Shown: positions 22,646 through 34,290 of the stretch, one piece after another | Position numbering within the stretch: position 1 is the stretch's first letter | How the letters are laid out: the number at the start of each line of letters is the position of its first letter | Assembly (NCBI RefSeq): GCF_950023065.1 | Contig: NC_088679.1 | Span: 78,802,001 to 78,866,000, forward strand | Source: Planococcus citri | Lineage: Eukaryota; Arthropoda; Insecta; Hemiptera; Pseudococcidae | Length of the DNA: 64,000 bases | Direction: 5' to 3' | Translations under genes and position numbers: made by a program | The notes under the pieces: model-generated | Told to the model about the DNA's origin: nothing | Databases searched by the model: none | What the model saw: the letters and a program-made list of their open reading frames with translations, nothing else

Positions 22646-25000
22646 AATTAGCAATCAATTTTTGGAATTTCAGGGAATTTTTGACAAATGAAAAAATATT
22701 AAGTAAAAAGAAGACTGTTTTAAAGCCGATTTTCAAACTTCCCCATGAAATATGAATTTTTTCAACAAAGAGGACCAATGCTAATAGTTTTTTCAATTCA
22801 ACCTATAATTTCGAACAATTTTGGACTCTCCTGAAACTCATTTTTGGCGCTTCCAAAGCATTTTGAAATTTTTGGACAAGATTAAGATATCGCTGGAGGC
22901 TCTAAAATGGTCCAAAACTAGTAGATTTGTGGATGTGTGGAAGTTGAATTGAAGGAATAACATACTCACATTAGTTGACTTTGCTTGAAAAAAATCATAT
23001 TTCAGGATAAAGATTGAAAATCGCCTTTAAAACAGCTTTTTTGAATTTTAAAAATGCTCTAAAATTTGCCAAAAATCCGAAAATGAACATGAGCAACTGA
23101 AATTTAGGTCAAGAAGGTTTTAGGACAGGATTTTTTCGATCTAGCTTGGTTTCATTCAGATCTTAAAGTGTCAATTCAAAATGTCTTCTTTAATTTGAAT
23201 ATCAAAATTTGATATTTTGGCTTGAAGGCGTGCCAAAAAAGCCCCCCTCCCCTCCCCTTCCCTTCCCTTCCACTCCTCGACAGAAAAAGGTAGGCGGAAA
23301 GTTAGGAGGTTTTGGAGAAAAATTGGGTGAGTTGACAAAAATTTGGGAAAGTTGGGAACGAAGAAATTGGGTAAGCAGGAAAAATCATTGAATTGGATAT
23401 CTACCAAAAATCACGGGGTTTTACTTCTTGAATTATAAATTTTCAAAAAAGTTGTAGAGTACAAAAATTTACTTCTCACGTCAAAAATAATATTGATTTA
23501 CTCTGGAAATTTCCCAAAGAAAAAAGTTCTCTCCAATGCGTTCCAATCAAAACTGCCAGAAAGTGCCAATTTTTACTGAAATATCGTAGAAGTCAAAATT
23601 CGGAAACAATAATTTCTCATTTTTGCCAAAATTGGTTGTTTTTGAAAATACATAGGTACTACCTTCTTATATAAAATAATCAAGTCCTGAAAAAAATGAA
23701 GAATTGTGACTTTTCAAGAGCTTTCGCATTTGCCTCGCTTGGGACTCATTCGTACATATTTTAAAATATTATCTACAATAATTTCACAAAAACCAACTTT
23801 TTGCATCATTTTTCAAACTAAATTTTCAGCCAGCCAAATAAATTTTCAAGCGTTGGATTTTAAAAATTTCACGAACTGAGGAGAAAACATTTTTTTTTTC
23901 CTTTTCGAAATCAGTATCGAGTTATGAGCTCAAAGTGGAACCTTTTGAACTCACCTTATCCGATTTGAATTTCAAAAGTAGAAGTCAATTTTTGGAATTT
24001 CAGGGAATTTTTGAAAAAATAAAAAATATTAAGTAAAAAGAAGACCGGTTTAAAGGCGATTTTCAAACTTTTCCATGAAATATGCATTTTTTCAACAAAG
24101 AGGACCAATGCTAGTATAGTTTCTTCAATTCAACCTTTACACATACACATCAACAACACTGTAATTTTGAACCATTTGGAACCTTCCAGCAATTTTTCAA
24201 TTTTTCTCAAAAATATCAATTCTAAGCTCAATTTTGGCGCTTCCAGAGCAATTTGGAATTTTTGGACAAGATTAAAAAATCTCTGGAGGCTCTAAAATGG
24301 TCCAAAACTAGTAGTTGTGGATGTGTGGAGGTTGAATTGAAGAAATTACTCACATCAGTTGACTTTGCTGAAAAAAATTATTTAATATTTCAAGAAAAAG
24401 TTGGAAAATTGATCTTAAAACAGCATTCAAAAATTCGCCAAAAATCCGAAAATGAACTTGAGCAGCTGAAATTTTGGTCAAAAGGAAGTTTTAGGACATG
24501 GTCTTTTGGTTTCATTCAGATCTGAGAATGTCAGTTCAAAATGTCTTCTTTCCTTAGAACATAAAAATTTGATATTTTGGCTTGAAGGCGTACCAAACGA
24601 AGGGGAGAGTCTTACACCCCCCCTCACCATTCCGTTCTTCGACAGAAAAAGTTAGGCGAAAAGTTGGGAATTTTTTGGGAAAAATTTGGGAAAGTTGGGA
24701 AGAAATTGTATAAGCAGGGAAAATCATTGAATTAAGCCTACCCAAAAACTGTGGGTTTTTACTTTTTGAATTATAAATTTTCAAAAAAATTGTAGTAGAA
24801 AAATTGACATTTTTATAGGTAATTTTTACCGAAATTGGTTGTTTTAGAAAATACTCGTATATAAGATAATCATGTCCTGAAAAAAATGAAGAATTGTGAA
24901 TTTTCAAGAGTTTTCGCCTTTGCCTCGCTTTGAGGCTCAAGGCTCATTCATATTTTTAAATTTATTACAATTTCTCAAAAACCAACTTTTGGCATCATCA
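22646..25000. repeat. Old tandem segmental duplication, two copies of about 1.0-1.2 kb
   Basis: Copy 1 (about 22,650-23,815) and copy 2 (about 23,985-25,000) run in the same order and orientation. Shared blocks include CAATTTTTGGAATTTCAGGG, AAGTAAAAAGAAGAC, CAACAAAGAGGACCAATGCT, GGCTCTAAAATGGTCC, GATATTTTGGCTTGAAGGCG, and a final block with GAATTGTGA...TTCAAGAG...TTCGC...TTTGCCTCGCTT. They differ by many substitutions and by small indels. No coding frame is shared and conserved. The sequence may be an unclassified transposon present as a tandem pair. Confidence 0.75.
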
Positions 25001-25745
25001 AAAATTCATTAATGATGTTGTCTAATTAATGTTTCGAAGGGGTGCGAAAAAAGGCAAAATAACGAAGAAATGTGCGAAATTTCATTCAAAAATAGGCCTA
25101 CCAAAAAGCACAAATTTTCAACGTTGAAAACTTGTTATAAGTACGCATTGAAAATCAATTTATTTTTTGTGCCTCGCAAATTGTAAATTTTCTGAAAGCT
25201 TTCGCCTTTGCTTCGCTCAGCCAAAATCGAAAATATTCTCTTCTCTTTTTGAATTTTAATTTTTAAAGGTTAAAAAAACACGAAAAAACCGCGAATTTTT
25301 GATTTTTATTTTAGTAAGTATGTACCAAACTTTCAACAGAACAACAATTCAAATTCTTTTGTCAAGTACATAATACGTATAACAGCATTGAACACGTTTC
25401 CAACCCCCCCCCCCTTCCTGAATTTGTTCAAATCATATTTGGCTAATCAACATGAAAATACCAGAGGGGAGGAAAGGGGGTCGGGAGTAATTTTTTGAAA
25501 AATTTCAGTCTACCCCCCCCCCCCCCCCTTCAACGACACATCACTGAAACTGGCATTTTTATAGGCTTCCTAGGAGGTCGAAACTCTTACATGTTTAAAA
25601 ATCAAATTACTAATATTTTGTCTTCAAAACACATTCTGAACATGAAACTAGCCCCATAATAAATTTTTTCACTTGAAATGCAATCGTATCAACATCGGAG
25701 ACATCCTCAGCACGTTCTTTCCTTTCTTGTATCTTTCTCTTTCAG
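25000..25745. other. AT-rich DNA with dispersed repeat motif
   Basis: 25,170-25,225 is a further copy of the dispersed AGCTTTCGCC/GCTTCGCTC motif with an upstream CAAATTGTAAATTTTC, which matches the inverted copy near 661-715 over about 50 bp. C-runs occur at 25,405 and 25,515. Confidence 0.5.
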
Positions 25746-25875
25746 GATTAGAAAGCAAAGATTTCGATTCAAGGTTGAACAACCGAACAAATTTCCACAA
25801 TTTTCAGGAAGCAAGAACAGTAAAAATTCACCAACACAACAATCATACGAAGACGTACACTCGATTATCGCATAA
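25746..25875 (+). CDS. Possible 3'-terminal coding exon, unidentified
   Basis: A long pyrimidine tract and AG (CTTTCTTGTATCTTTCTCTT then TCAG, ending 25,745) precede 130 bp that read open to a TAA at 25,873-25,875 when entered with one carried-over base. The 42-residue peptide starts IRKQRFRFKVEQPNKF and ends SYEDVHSIIA, a basic-then-polar composition that would suit a cytoplasmic C-terminal tail. The protein was not recognised. The upstream exons were not located; 19,388-19,515 on the same strand reads open after an acceptor-like CTGCAG but its phase could not be matched. Confidence 0.33.
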
Positions 25876-26965
25876 AATTTGTAAATTTTCACAACATTCG
25901 TACACCACCCATCCATCTATCAGACACCCAGCCAGGTAGATACGTAGTTAGGTGTACCAAAAGTCCTATACACGTACAATAATACATAGGGGAAAAGTTA
26001 AAATAACACAGGGAACGCACACAAACGCACAGACACAGACAAGACATACAGACAGACAGAGCGCAAGAACGCATCGTTAGCAGTGCCACGGTCGAAAAGG
26101 GGACCGGGGAACGGGCGAAGGGGACAACGCGGTATATTCGATTTATCGGATCGTGTAATTGCGTTTATTAAGCCGGAGCGTGTATTGTAATCGGTAATCG
26201 ATCGGCTAAAAGCCATCAAATAACGTCAAAAACAAAAACCATACAGCCCAAGCCCAAGCCCAGTATAAGTCGGAGTTGGAGAACCGAGAGCGAAAAGGCG
26301 AGTGAGCGAGCGAGGGTAGATGACGAGTTAATTTTAAATACACACGAGAGGTAGGTAGTAGGTAGGAGTATAGGTACTACAGAGATATAGACTCTATGGT
26401 GTATCTGTGTGTACAAGTATAGCGTTGGCCGCCGATGTTGTTACCGCTCCGGCTACACGGCTACAGATGACCGGATGTTGGGTTCTCTTCGGCTACGGAG
26501 TACGGAGGCGGCAGCAGTGGTGTATCCGAACGCCGAAAACTACAACCGTGAAACAGTTATAAATTTAATGGTAACGAAATAAACGGCCGCAAGACAGTAC
26601 AAAGCAACTGTTCGACGATGCGTAAGATAATGCCGCGCGTACCATGCCGGGCATTCGATAAATATCGAGGCTTTCTGACTTAGACAACCTCTATCTATTT
26701 TGTCCAAGCTCGTATTTAGTATATGTACACGCAGTTACGCACCTACGTGGTGGCTACGTTATAGTATACGCCAGTATGTGTGCCCTCTATGCTTCCTCGT
26801 CTTATTATAAGTATCCTTAAATTTATTAACGCCTAAACCGCTCGCATACACGCACCATCATATATGCATACTACTTCATCCCTTCCAAAGTACCTTAAAC
26901 TAGAAACAAACTCCCTTTATTCAAGCTAACAAGATCGCGAGCAAAATAAACATGATTCGTATTCT
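25876..26965. promoter_or_regulatory. CpG-containing promoter-like region
   Basis: From about 26,040 to 26,700 the DNA is GC-richer than its surroundings and rich in CpG, with GAGAG-type words and GTAGGTAG repeats (26,350-26,375). This is consistent with a transcription start region or 5' UTR. No initiating coding exon was recognised; ATG-headed frames are very short. Confidence 0.28.
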
Positions 26966-27969
26966 TCAGAAAACTCGAGCAATTGAAACAAATTTCAAAG
27001 AAGGGATCTGATCCATCACGAAATTCAACGAATCATTACCTACTCGAGAGAATATGTTGGATCCAAAAGGTGCAGGTTTCTGAAGAGTGACGATCAAACG
27101 AGGGTACGGGCAGGGGTACCTCCAAAAATACACGATTGGTTGAAGATGTTGCCTATTTTCAGGAGCAAAGGGGCAAGCATCGTTCGAATGAAAAAACAAA
27201 TGAAATTATTTTTTCACCACGACGATCAGTGGTTCATCGAAAATTGAGCAAAATTTGATCAGATGAGTTTCCCTACTACTTGTGAATCGTGGAGGGGACT
27301 ACAAATACTTACATTTTGAAAAAAAAATTATTCGGGAAATGGGCAAGAAAATGAATGACATATGGAAAATGGAGCAAATTACATCGTGATAATTTTAGAT
27401 CGAGAATTCAAAAATAATACATACCTATCAGGAAAGAAATTTCAAAAAATCATAATCCACAACTTCAGACCTAATCAACTACATAAGGTAGCTAAATTTT
27501 CATGCAATCGTTCGCCCTTTTGAATCCAAAATGGTATTCGCAGCATCGCATTTCCAGATCATCTGCTCCTCTTCACTCTGCCAGAAATTATTCCTATTTT
27601 CCTTCTCATTAAAAAATGTTTGCTCCTTAAAATTTCATAGGTAGGCAACACTTCTATCGACGTTTTTCTTGAGCGGTGTCGGAAGTCATTTTCACTCCTC
27701 AGATATGTGCCTCGAATACATAAAACACGTTCACAACTTACAAAGGAAGTATTTGAAGCCCTTGGCTCCAACAGAAAGACTTGAATTTGGATTTTTTTGG
27801 AAAAAACGCGTGAAAAAAATCGTCAAACCCTAAATTCCTCAGCAATTCTCCGAATTTTAGTGAATTTTTAAAAAGTCAAACCTCAGCTGGATCAAATCAG
27901 AAACAACAAAAATTTAAAGTTTTTGAAAATTTTACTCTTCTCAACGGAAACTTATCAAACATGCCTAAC
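26966..27969. other. Low-repeat DNA without supported gene
   Basis: Minus-strand frames at 26,966-27,199 and 27,559-27,771 are moderately complex but lack convincing splice borders at their ends; they were not called as exons. Confidence 0.4.
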
Positions 27970-28101
27970 TAACTTCATAATAAAATTTCTACGTGCTCGA
28001 ACGATATTTTCAATCACATCAAGACAATCTGAAGTTAACAACGAGATATCAATTTCTTTCTCCTCATTAGAATGTACCGAAGTGTATTTTTTGGCCAGCC
28101 A
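27970..28101 (-). CDS. Possible internal coding exon, unidentified
   Basis: On the minus strand a good acceptor (TTTTTTCCCTGTCAG) leads into 132 bp open for 44 codons. The likely donor is GTTAGG at 27,969, just before an in-frame stop. The peptide starts WLAKKYTSVHSNEEKE, passes through an SDCLDVIENIVRARR block and ends NFIMKL; it is amphipathic and protein-like in composition. No family was recognised. The opposite strand is also open for 60 codons but has a low-complexity look. It may belong with 19,171-19,299 further downstream on the same strand. Confidence 0.4.
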
Positions 28102-28718
28102 CTGACAGGGAAAAAATAAAAATCAAGGAAAAAAATGATCTATTAGAAAAATTACAGAAATTTTTCCAATTTTCCCTCAATTCACCAAACTATTGAAGGA
28201 TATTTATGCAAAATATTTTCAGCTTTGCGACAGCAAAGAAAAAAACCACGTAGAAAACTTCCAAAAAAAAATGAAAAAAAATTTGAAAATCGTGATTTTT
28301 AAATTAGTACCTACGTTTTTTAGCAAAACCTCCAAAAAGTTTCAATTTTCTCGTTTTCGATAATTGATTCTTCTTCTTAACACAGTCGTTTTGATCAAAA
28401 ATATAAAACTTAAGGAAAAAAAACGAATACAAATGACAAAATTTTAGTAAATTTTTCGAAAATCATGCAAACTGTTTTGAAGTTTTTCCAGGCTTTTAAA
28501 ACCTGCCTTCTCAAAGTGCCTCCCTCCCCCCCCCCCCCCAGAAAAAACAGAATACCTACCTAACGAAAAAAATTGATCTCCAAGACCGTCCTATTATCTA
28601 TTCGCCTCCCCTGGAATCAGATTTTCTGCCCCTTCAAAGTGATCCGTGCAGGAAACAACCATAAAGTCTAAGATTTGAATTTTAAAATTTTTGGACTTTA
28701 TTTTCGTTTCAAAATAAA

Positions 28719-28974
28719 TAATTGAAGCATACGTTTTCAAAACGCACTAAGTCCATTTTCAGAGATTCTGAGGTTGCAAGTCATTCTAGCAAAAAGTTGT
28801 GGCTCAAAATGGCTGATTTTTTGATATGTTGTGCCCAAGGGTCTTGGCTACAACATATCAAAAGATCAGCCAATTTGGACCATTTCTATGTTTCTAAACT
28901 GTACTAAGTACCTTGAATGTCTTTATCAATATTTTTTTGGACTTGGTGCGTTTTGGAAACGTATGCTTCAATTA
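28719..28974. mobile_element. MITE with 30-bp inverted ends and TA target duplication
   Basis: The element proper is 28,721-28,972 (252 bp). It begins ATTGAAGCATACGTTTTC and ends with the near-perfect complement (GGAAACGTATGCTTCAAT), with further matching inside (AAAACGCACTAAGTCCA against GGACTTGGTGCGTTTT). TA stands at both outer borders (28,719-28,720 and 28,973-28,974), as in Tc1/mariner-type insertions. A central hairpin (GATATGTTGT...ACAACATATC, about 28,823-28,861) adds symmetry. There is no coding capacity, so it would need a transposase from elsewhere. Confidence 0.8.
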
Positions 28975-30303
28975 CAAATATCATTATCAGTGAAAAATGA
29001 TTATCAAATGTCTGTATTCTTTGACTTTTTTTCTACCATTCTTTTCATTTACATGCATAATTCGTGCCTCTAACCTCTGTCTGGAAAACGGGCAGAAAAT
29101 CTCATAGAAACTTCATGACAACCACTAATCAGCGATGCTCACCAAAGTATACCTCTAATGAAAATCATATCGTGATTTGGACAAAAAAAAAATCAAATTT
29201 TGTCAAGACGTCAATAAAACTTTACAATGTTGGATTTCAACACAAAAACTCGTGGTAATTTTGGATTCTCATAGATTTCTACAAAAAAGAAATTGAAAAA
29301 AAAAAAATTAGGATATCCATTCAACTACGTATTATTATCTTCTGCAAAATTCTCAATTTTTGTATTTAATTGACTCTTAAAACTGCTAATTTTTCACTTC
29401 AGAACCACCCAAAAATCGCTTTCAGGACTATCCAAACAAGGCAGAAGTGTCCACTGGAATATTAGCCGATGCAAATTCAGTCGCTAATTTTCATCAATAA
29501 ATCGCAAGATTTTTAGAAACGAAGCCAAAAGGAGGGGCAAGGGCAGCTTGCTCCTATAGGCATCTAGAAAGTTGGAAAAGTTGGCAAATTCGTCTTTTTT
29601 TTGGTGGAAATTGGCAAAGTTGACATTTTTACCAACTTCTGGATGGCAAATAAAAACAACTACGTAAATAAATTAACACGATAAATTATTCAAGGTTTAT
29701 GAGGATTTCTAACTGTTTAGAACTACTTGAAAATTCCAACTTACGACCTGAGAGAAATTTTTCCAACAAAAAATTAACAACAAAAATTGGCAAATTTCAT
29801 GATTTCAAGTTTTAACGCGTCACTTACGCGAAATTGACATCGACAGATTTTCATGACGAAGACAAAATAATGAAAAATTGAACCAATGTTCCGAAGAAAG
29901 TTCAAAACTTGACTGAATATTCCAAAAATTCGTCAAATGTTGAAGTAAAAAAATTTATATGAATTTTCAAGTTTTAAAAATTCCTAGGGTGGAACAACTG
30001 ACGTTTTATTTACATATAAAAATACGTAATCTTATTCCAAATTTGAAATTTCTAAAAAAAAAAACTGCCATTACCTTCATTTTCAGTTTTAGCATTAAAA
30101 TTTCTAAAAGAAACATCATTTACATTCTAAAATTTTGAAGCCAAAAAATTATTAGAATTAACCCTTTTCATCATAGAAAACACAAAAAATTCTGCTTTTT
30201 TACGTACCTTTCGAAGTAGGAATTTTTCAAAGATATCGCAATCGCTTCGCTCAGGCTTGTTTGCTTTCTTGTGTAAAAATTGAAATTTCTAAAAAGAAAA
30301 ACA
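28975..30303. other. AT-rich non-coding DNA
   Basis: No gene or defined element. Near 30,235-30,265 there is another dispersed-motif copy (ATCGCTTCGCTCAGGC). Confidence 0.5.
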
Positions 30304-32732
30304 TAAGGTGCACCGAGGGAAGTCAGAACGTTTTTTCACAATTTCAACTTTGATCAGCTGTTACTCTCATACTAATGAACCAATATGGCTGAAATTTGGT
30401 ATGTAGGTTCCCATAAGGGTTCTTAACCTATGGTAAAAATTTCAGCGCGATTGTCGCAATAGCTTTCGCACAATCGAATAAAATGTAACTTGTTCTGACT
30501 TACCCCAAAGTAGGGTAAGTCAGAAAATCTACAAAATCAATTGGTAATATTAGGATTCGACCCTGATCGATGCGCAATATGTCGAATAATATGTTTTCGA
30601 GATCGTAGAATCCGAATCTGCAGTTATTTTTTTTGTAGGAGTGGGCGGTGAGGCGTGGGGAGAGGAGAAATTTCAAAATTTTCCTACGTTATCATGTAAT
30701 ATGTCGAATAATATGTTTTCGAGGTCGTAGAATCCGAATCTGGAGTTATTTTTCTTGTAGGAGTGGGGGGTGAGGCATGGGGAGAGGGAAAATTTCGAAT
30801 TTCTCCTACATTATTGTGTGATATATCGAATAATATGTTCTCGAGGTCGTAGAATTCGAATCTGGAGATATTTTTTTGGTAGGGGTGGTAGGTGAGTCAA
30901 GGGGAGAGAGAGTAAATTACAAATTTTGTCTATATTAATGTGTAATATGTCGATTGATATGTTTTTGAGGTCGTATAATTCGAATCTGGGGTTATTTTTT
31001 CGCAGGGGTAGGAGGCGAGGCAAGGGGAGAGGAGAAATTTCAAATTTTGCCTATAATATTGTGTAACATGTTGATTGATATGTGTTCAAGGTCGCAGAAT
31101 TCGAATCTTGAGTTAGTTTTTAGGGTCGAATGCTATTCAAGTATCACTGTTTGGGGAGAGGGGGGTTGTGGCCTACTGTGCCCCATGGAAGTTGGAACAG
31201 TAATGAAATGAGCTAACTAATGATTATTTGAAATACCTTCCGCTCAAAAACACGGATGTGTATGAAAATGGCGATTTGTAGAAATCTCCCCCTCCCCCTC
31301 CTACCTATTAATTCTCCCATAGTGGCACTATGACTGTCTTTGTGGTAACTTCAGAAAAACAATTCATCTGACAATTTATTGTGGAGTACAAAAATGTATT
31401 TGTAAAAAAATTGAAAAACTCATGCAAGGAGAAAAAATAATAATCATCTGAGAAAACAAAGGAAAAAATCCCCAAAACATAGTAACACCACTCCAAAATA
31501 CACATCTGACATCATCCTGCAGAAAAGAACACATGATATTGCCTGGTTGTACAGCATTTTTTTTCTTTCAAAACATGTTCTGAATAATTCTGATTTTATA
31601 TAAAAAACTGTCAACTTTGAACATCATTGGTAAGTATAAGAAAACGTTGAGATAAATGAAAACTAAATTTGGAATTTTTTACTTTCCTCATTCTACCAAA
31701 AAACCAGCTCCAGATTCGAACTCTACAACCTTGAAAACATCAATCGATGTATATTACACCATAATATAAGCAAAGTTTGAAACCCCCCACCCACACGAAC
31801 CTACGGCTCACCTTCCACCTTCACCACAAAAAATGACTCCAGATTCGAATTCTACAACCTCAAAAACATATCGTCGTTTCCTTATAAGCGGTAGGCCTAT
31901 TGGCCCATATTATTCGATATATTACACAATAATGTAGGAGAAATTCGAAATTTTCCCTCTCCCCACGCCTCACCCCCAATCCTACAAAAAAAATAACTCC
32001 AGACTCGGATTCTACGACCTCGAAAACATATTATTCGACATATATACATGATAATGTAGGAAAGTGTTGAAATTTCCCCTCTCCCCACGCCTCACCCCCC
32101 ACTCCTACAAAAAAAATAACTGCAGATTCGGATTCTACGACCTCGAAAACATATCAATCGACATATTACACAATAATGTAGAAAAAATTTTGAATTTCCC
32201 CCTCCCCACGCCTCACCCCCCACTCCTACAAAAAAATAACCCCAGATTCGGATTCTACGACCTCGAAAACATATCATTCTACGTATTACACATTGATGAA
32301 GTCGAATCTTAATTATCAATGTTCACTTTTCTGACTTACCCCATAGCACTAATTTAGGGGGTAAGTCAGAAAAAGCAATATAAATAATGAATAATTGAAA
32401 ATTTAAAAAAATTGAATACTTGGGGTTTTACATTATTGTTTTAGGAATGCTTTCACTTATAATATCACTTTTACTGATCATTTTTTCTGAGGTAAAAAGC
32501 AGTTTGAAAAACACTGGTTACAATTTGAAATCAAATTCAAAACAGCAACTAAAAAAGAACCAATCAAAAGCTTGTAAAATGAAACTGGGTCGCGAAATTT
32601 TTTATGCTGTGATGAAGTAGGGGTAGTACCCTCAAGTTACCCCTGGGTAGCGCTTCGGCAGATATAAGCCTCTAAGAGCTAGAGCAGTTTTTCTGACTTA
32701 CCCCGAATTCGGACTTCCCCCGGTGCACCTTA
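30304..32732. mobile_element. Inverted-repeat element carrying two opposed arrays of 122-bp subrepeats
   Basis: The termini are TAAGGTGCACC (30,304-30,314) and GGTGCACCTTA (32,722-32,732), followed inward by GGGAAGTCAGAA on the left and ACTTCCCCC on the right. The word TTCTGACTTACCCC and its complement recur in subterminal hairpins (30,500-30,535, 32,328-32,372, 32,689-32,704). Five units of about 122 bp with TCGTAGAATCCGAATCTG run forward at about 30,560-31,130. Five units run in reverse at about 31,690-32,310, so the element can fold back over much of its length. One reverse unit (near 31,870-31,905) has a roughly 35-bp insertion. The centre has no recognised protein. No target duplication was evident. 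Confidence 0.75.
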
Positions 32733-33126
32733 GAAATTCAAATTTTAAAATTTTTAAGCCAAACAAATATAGACAAAACTTTTTACATAAAAAATAATTA
32801 TAGGGTTTTTTATTTTTTGAAATTAGAACTTTCAAGTTTTTGCTCCAGCTTTGCTTGAGCCCACTCATTTGTCTTTTCCAAAATTGAAAATACATATTTT
32901 ACTTTGCTCATGAAGCAAAAAAAAAAAAAAAAATACACCTGTGTGAAGTAGGAAATTACGGTACCTAACAAAAGTTGGCATTTTTAGCGACCCCCCCCCT
33001 TCCTCTGAGAAAACCGCTTCGGTTCGTTCCTGAAGATTTTTCCTCTAAAAATAGTGATTAACAAAAATTCAACGTTCACTAATTGAAAAAATATCATTTT
33101 TTGACCTTTCATCCAAAATTTCTCAC
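32733..33126. other. AT-rich non-coding DNA
   Basis: Contains a diverged dispersed-motif copy (TTTTGCTCCAGCTTTGCTTG, about 32,838-32,857) and an A-run near 32,920. No gene is supported. Confidence 0.5.
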
Positions 33127-33440
33127 CAATTTTCGTATCAATTCCACACTGCAGAACAAACGTCGAAATCCTCGTATACCACAGTACTTCTTGAAACATC
33201 CACTCCCACTCTCTAGGGTGACTATACAGCTTTTGAGGCCGTAGATTCGGGGTTGGAATGCACCTCTTCTCTCAATCTGCCGAATCTCCGAACAGAGTAC
33301 TACAAAGTACACTGTATCACCAGTACCCACGAACGTATGTGTACGTATACTTACCAAAATATCCCATATATATAGTCGTACACAGAAGGTGAATTTAATT
33401 CAATCAAAACTATACGCGCGTTACGAGACGCTAACTCCAT
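33127..33440 (-). CDS. Possible first two coding exons of an unidentified gene
   Basis: On the minus strand an ATG at 33,440 opens a 28-codon frame (MELASRNARIVLIELN start) ending in a consensus donor TTTTG/GTAAGT (33,355/33,354). After a gap of about 90 bp a frame in the matching phase begins near 33,263 and runs to a good donor TTG/GTGAGA (33,127/33,126). The second peptide contains LRPQKLYSHPREWEWMFQEV and WYTRISTFVLQ, and looks protein-like. The acceptor required between them (AGAAGAG at about 33,270-33,264) is weak, and another frame through the same DNA is also open, so the join is uncertain. The CpG-rich DNA upstream (33,441-35,700) could be the promoter. Confidence 0.28.
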
Positions 33441-34250
33441 GTATCGAGTAAGTATTGTACGGAACGTGATCGAATTTCCGTCCGTATCCAAATTGAATTA
33501 AACAGTACCATCGTTATGGCGTATACGTACGTACGTCTACGTACTCGTATCACGTTGGCGCATTACGAAACGATGCAACTTCATAAAAATGTGTCCTTGC
33601 ACATGGCGACGCCATATAACCCAACATTTTCCATAAAAAAACATAAAACCTACACAATGACGATGCTACGTATTACACTTATATAGCTAGCTGTGACGAT
33701 AATACACAAACCGACAAATTGAAACCCATATAATGTTAATTCCATAAATATTCGAGTATACCGAAGTGAGAAAAAAAAGACCCAACAATAGGTGCACAAG
33801 TACCTACAGTACTTCGTGAAGATATCGAGAAAAATAAAAAGAAAAAACTGTAAGTAGATACGTGTGAGAGAAAGAGAAGCAGGGAGTGAGAAAGAAAAAG
33901 TGGAAAATTCAGCGATTTTGGTATCGAGGTCGCGCACGCCATCACCATCGCCACAGCCCGAATAAGTAAGCATATAATACAGGTGACAAAGGCGAGCAAA
34001 ACCAGCATTTGCCTATATAGGAGCTCGTACCTATATAGATCGTATTCGGGGGTACCGCAGCATTATACAGCGAGAGTTTCCACCTTATAGTACACATAAT
34101 GGTACAGATACAATGCCTGCCTATACAACTCGAGCTAGGTACCAACGTATATGTATAAGCTGTTAATACAAGGGGGTCTGGTGGAAATTTTTGCACGCTG
34201 TTATGAGTATACATAGAGAACAGCGAAAGATGCAGAGAAACGCGAGATTC

Positions 34251-34290
<40 letters not shown>

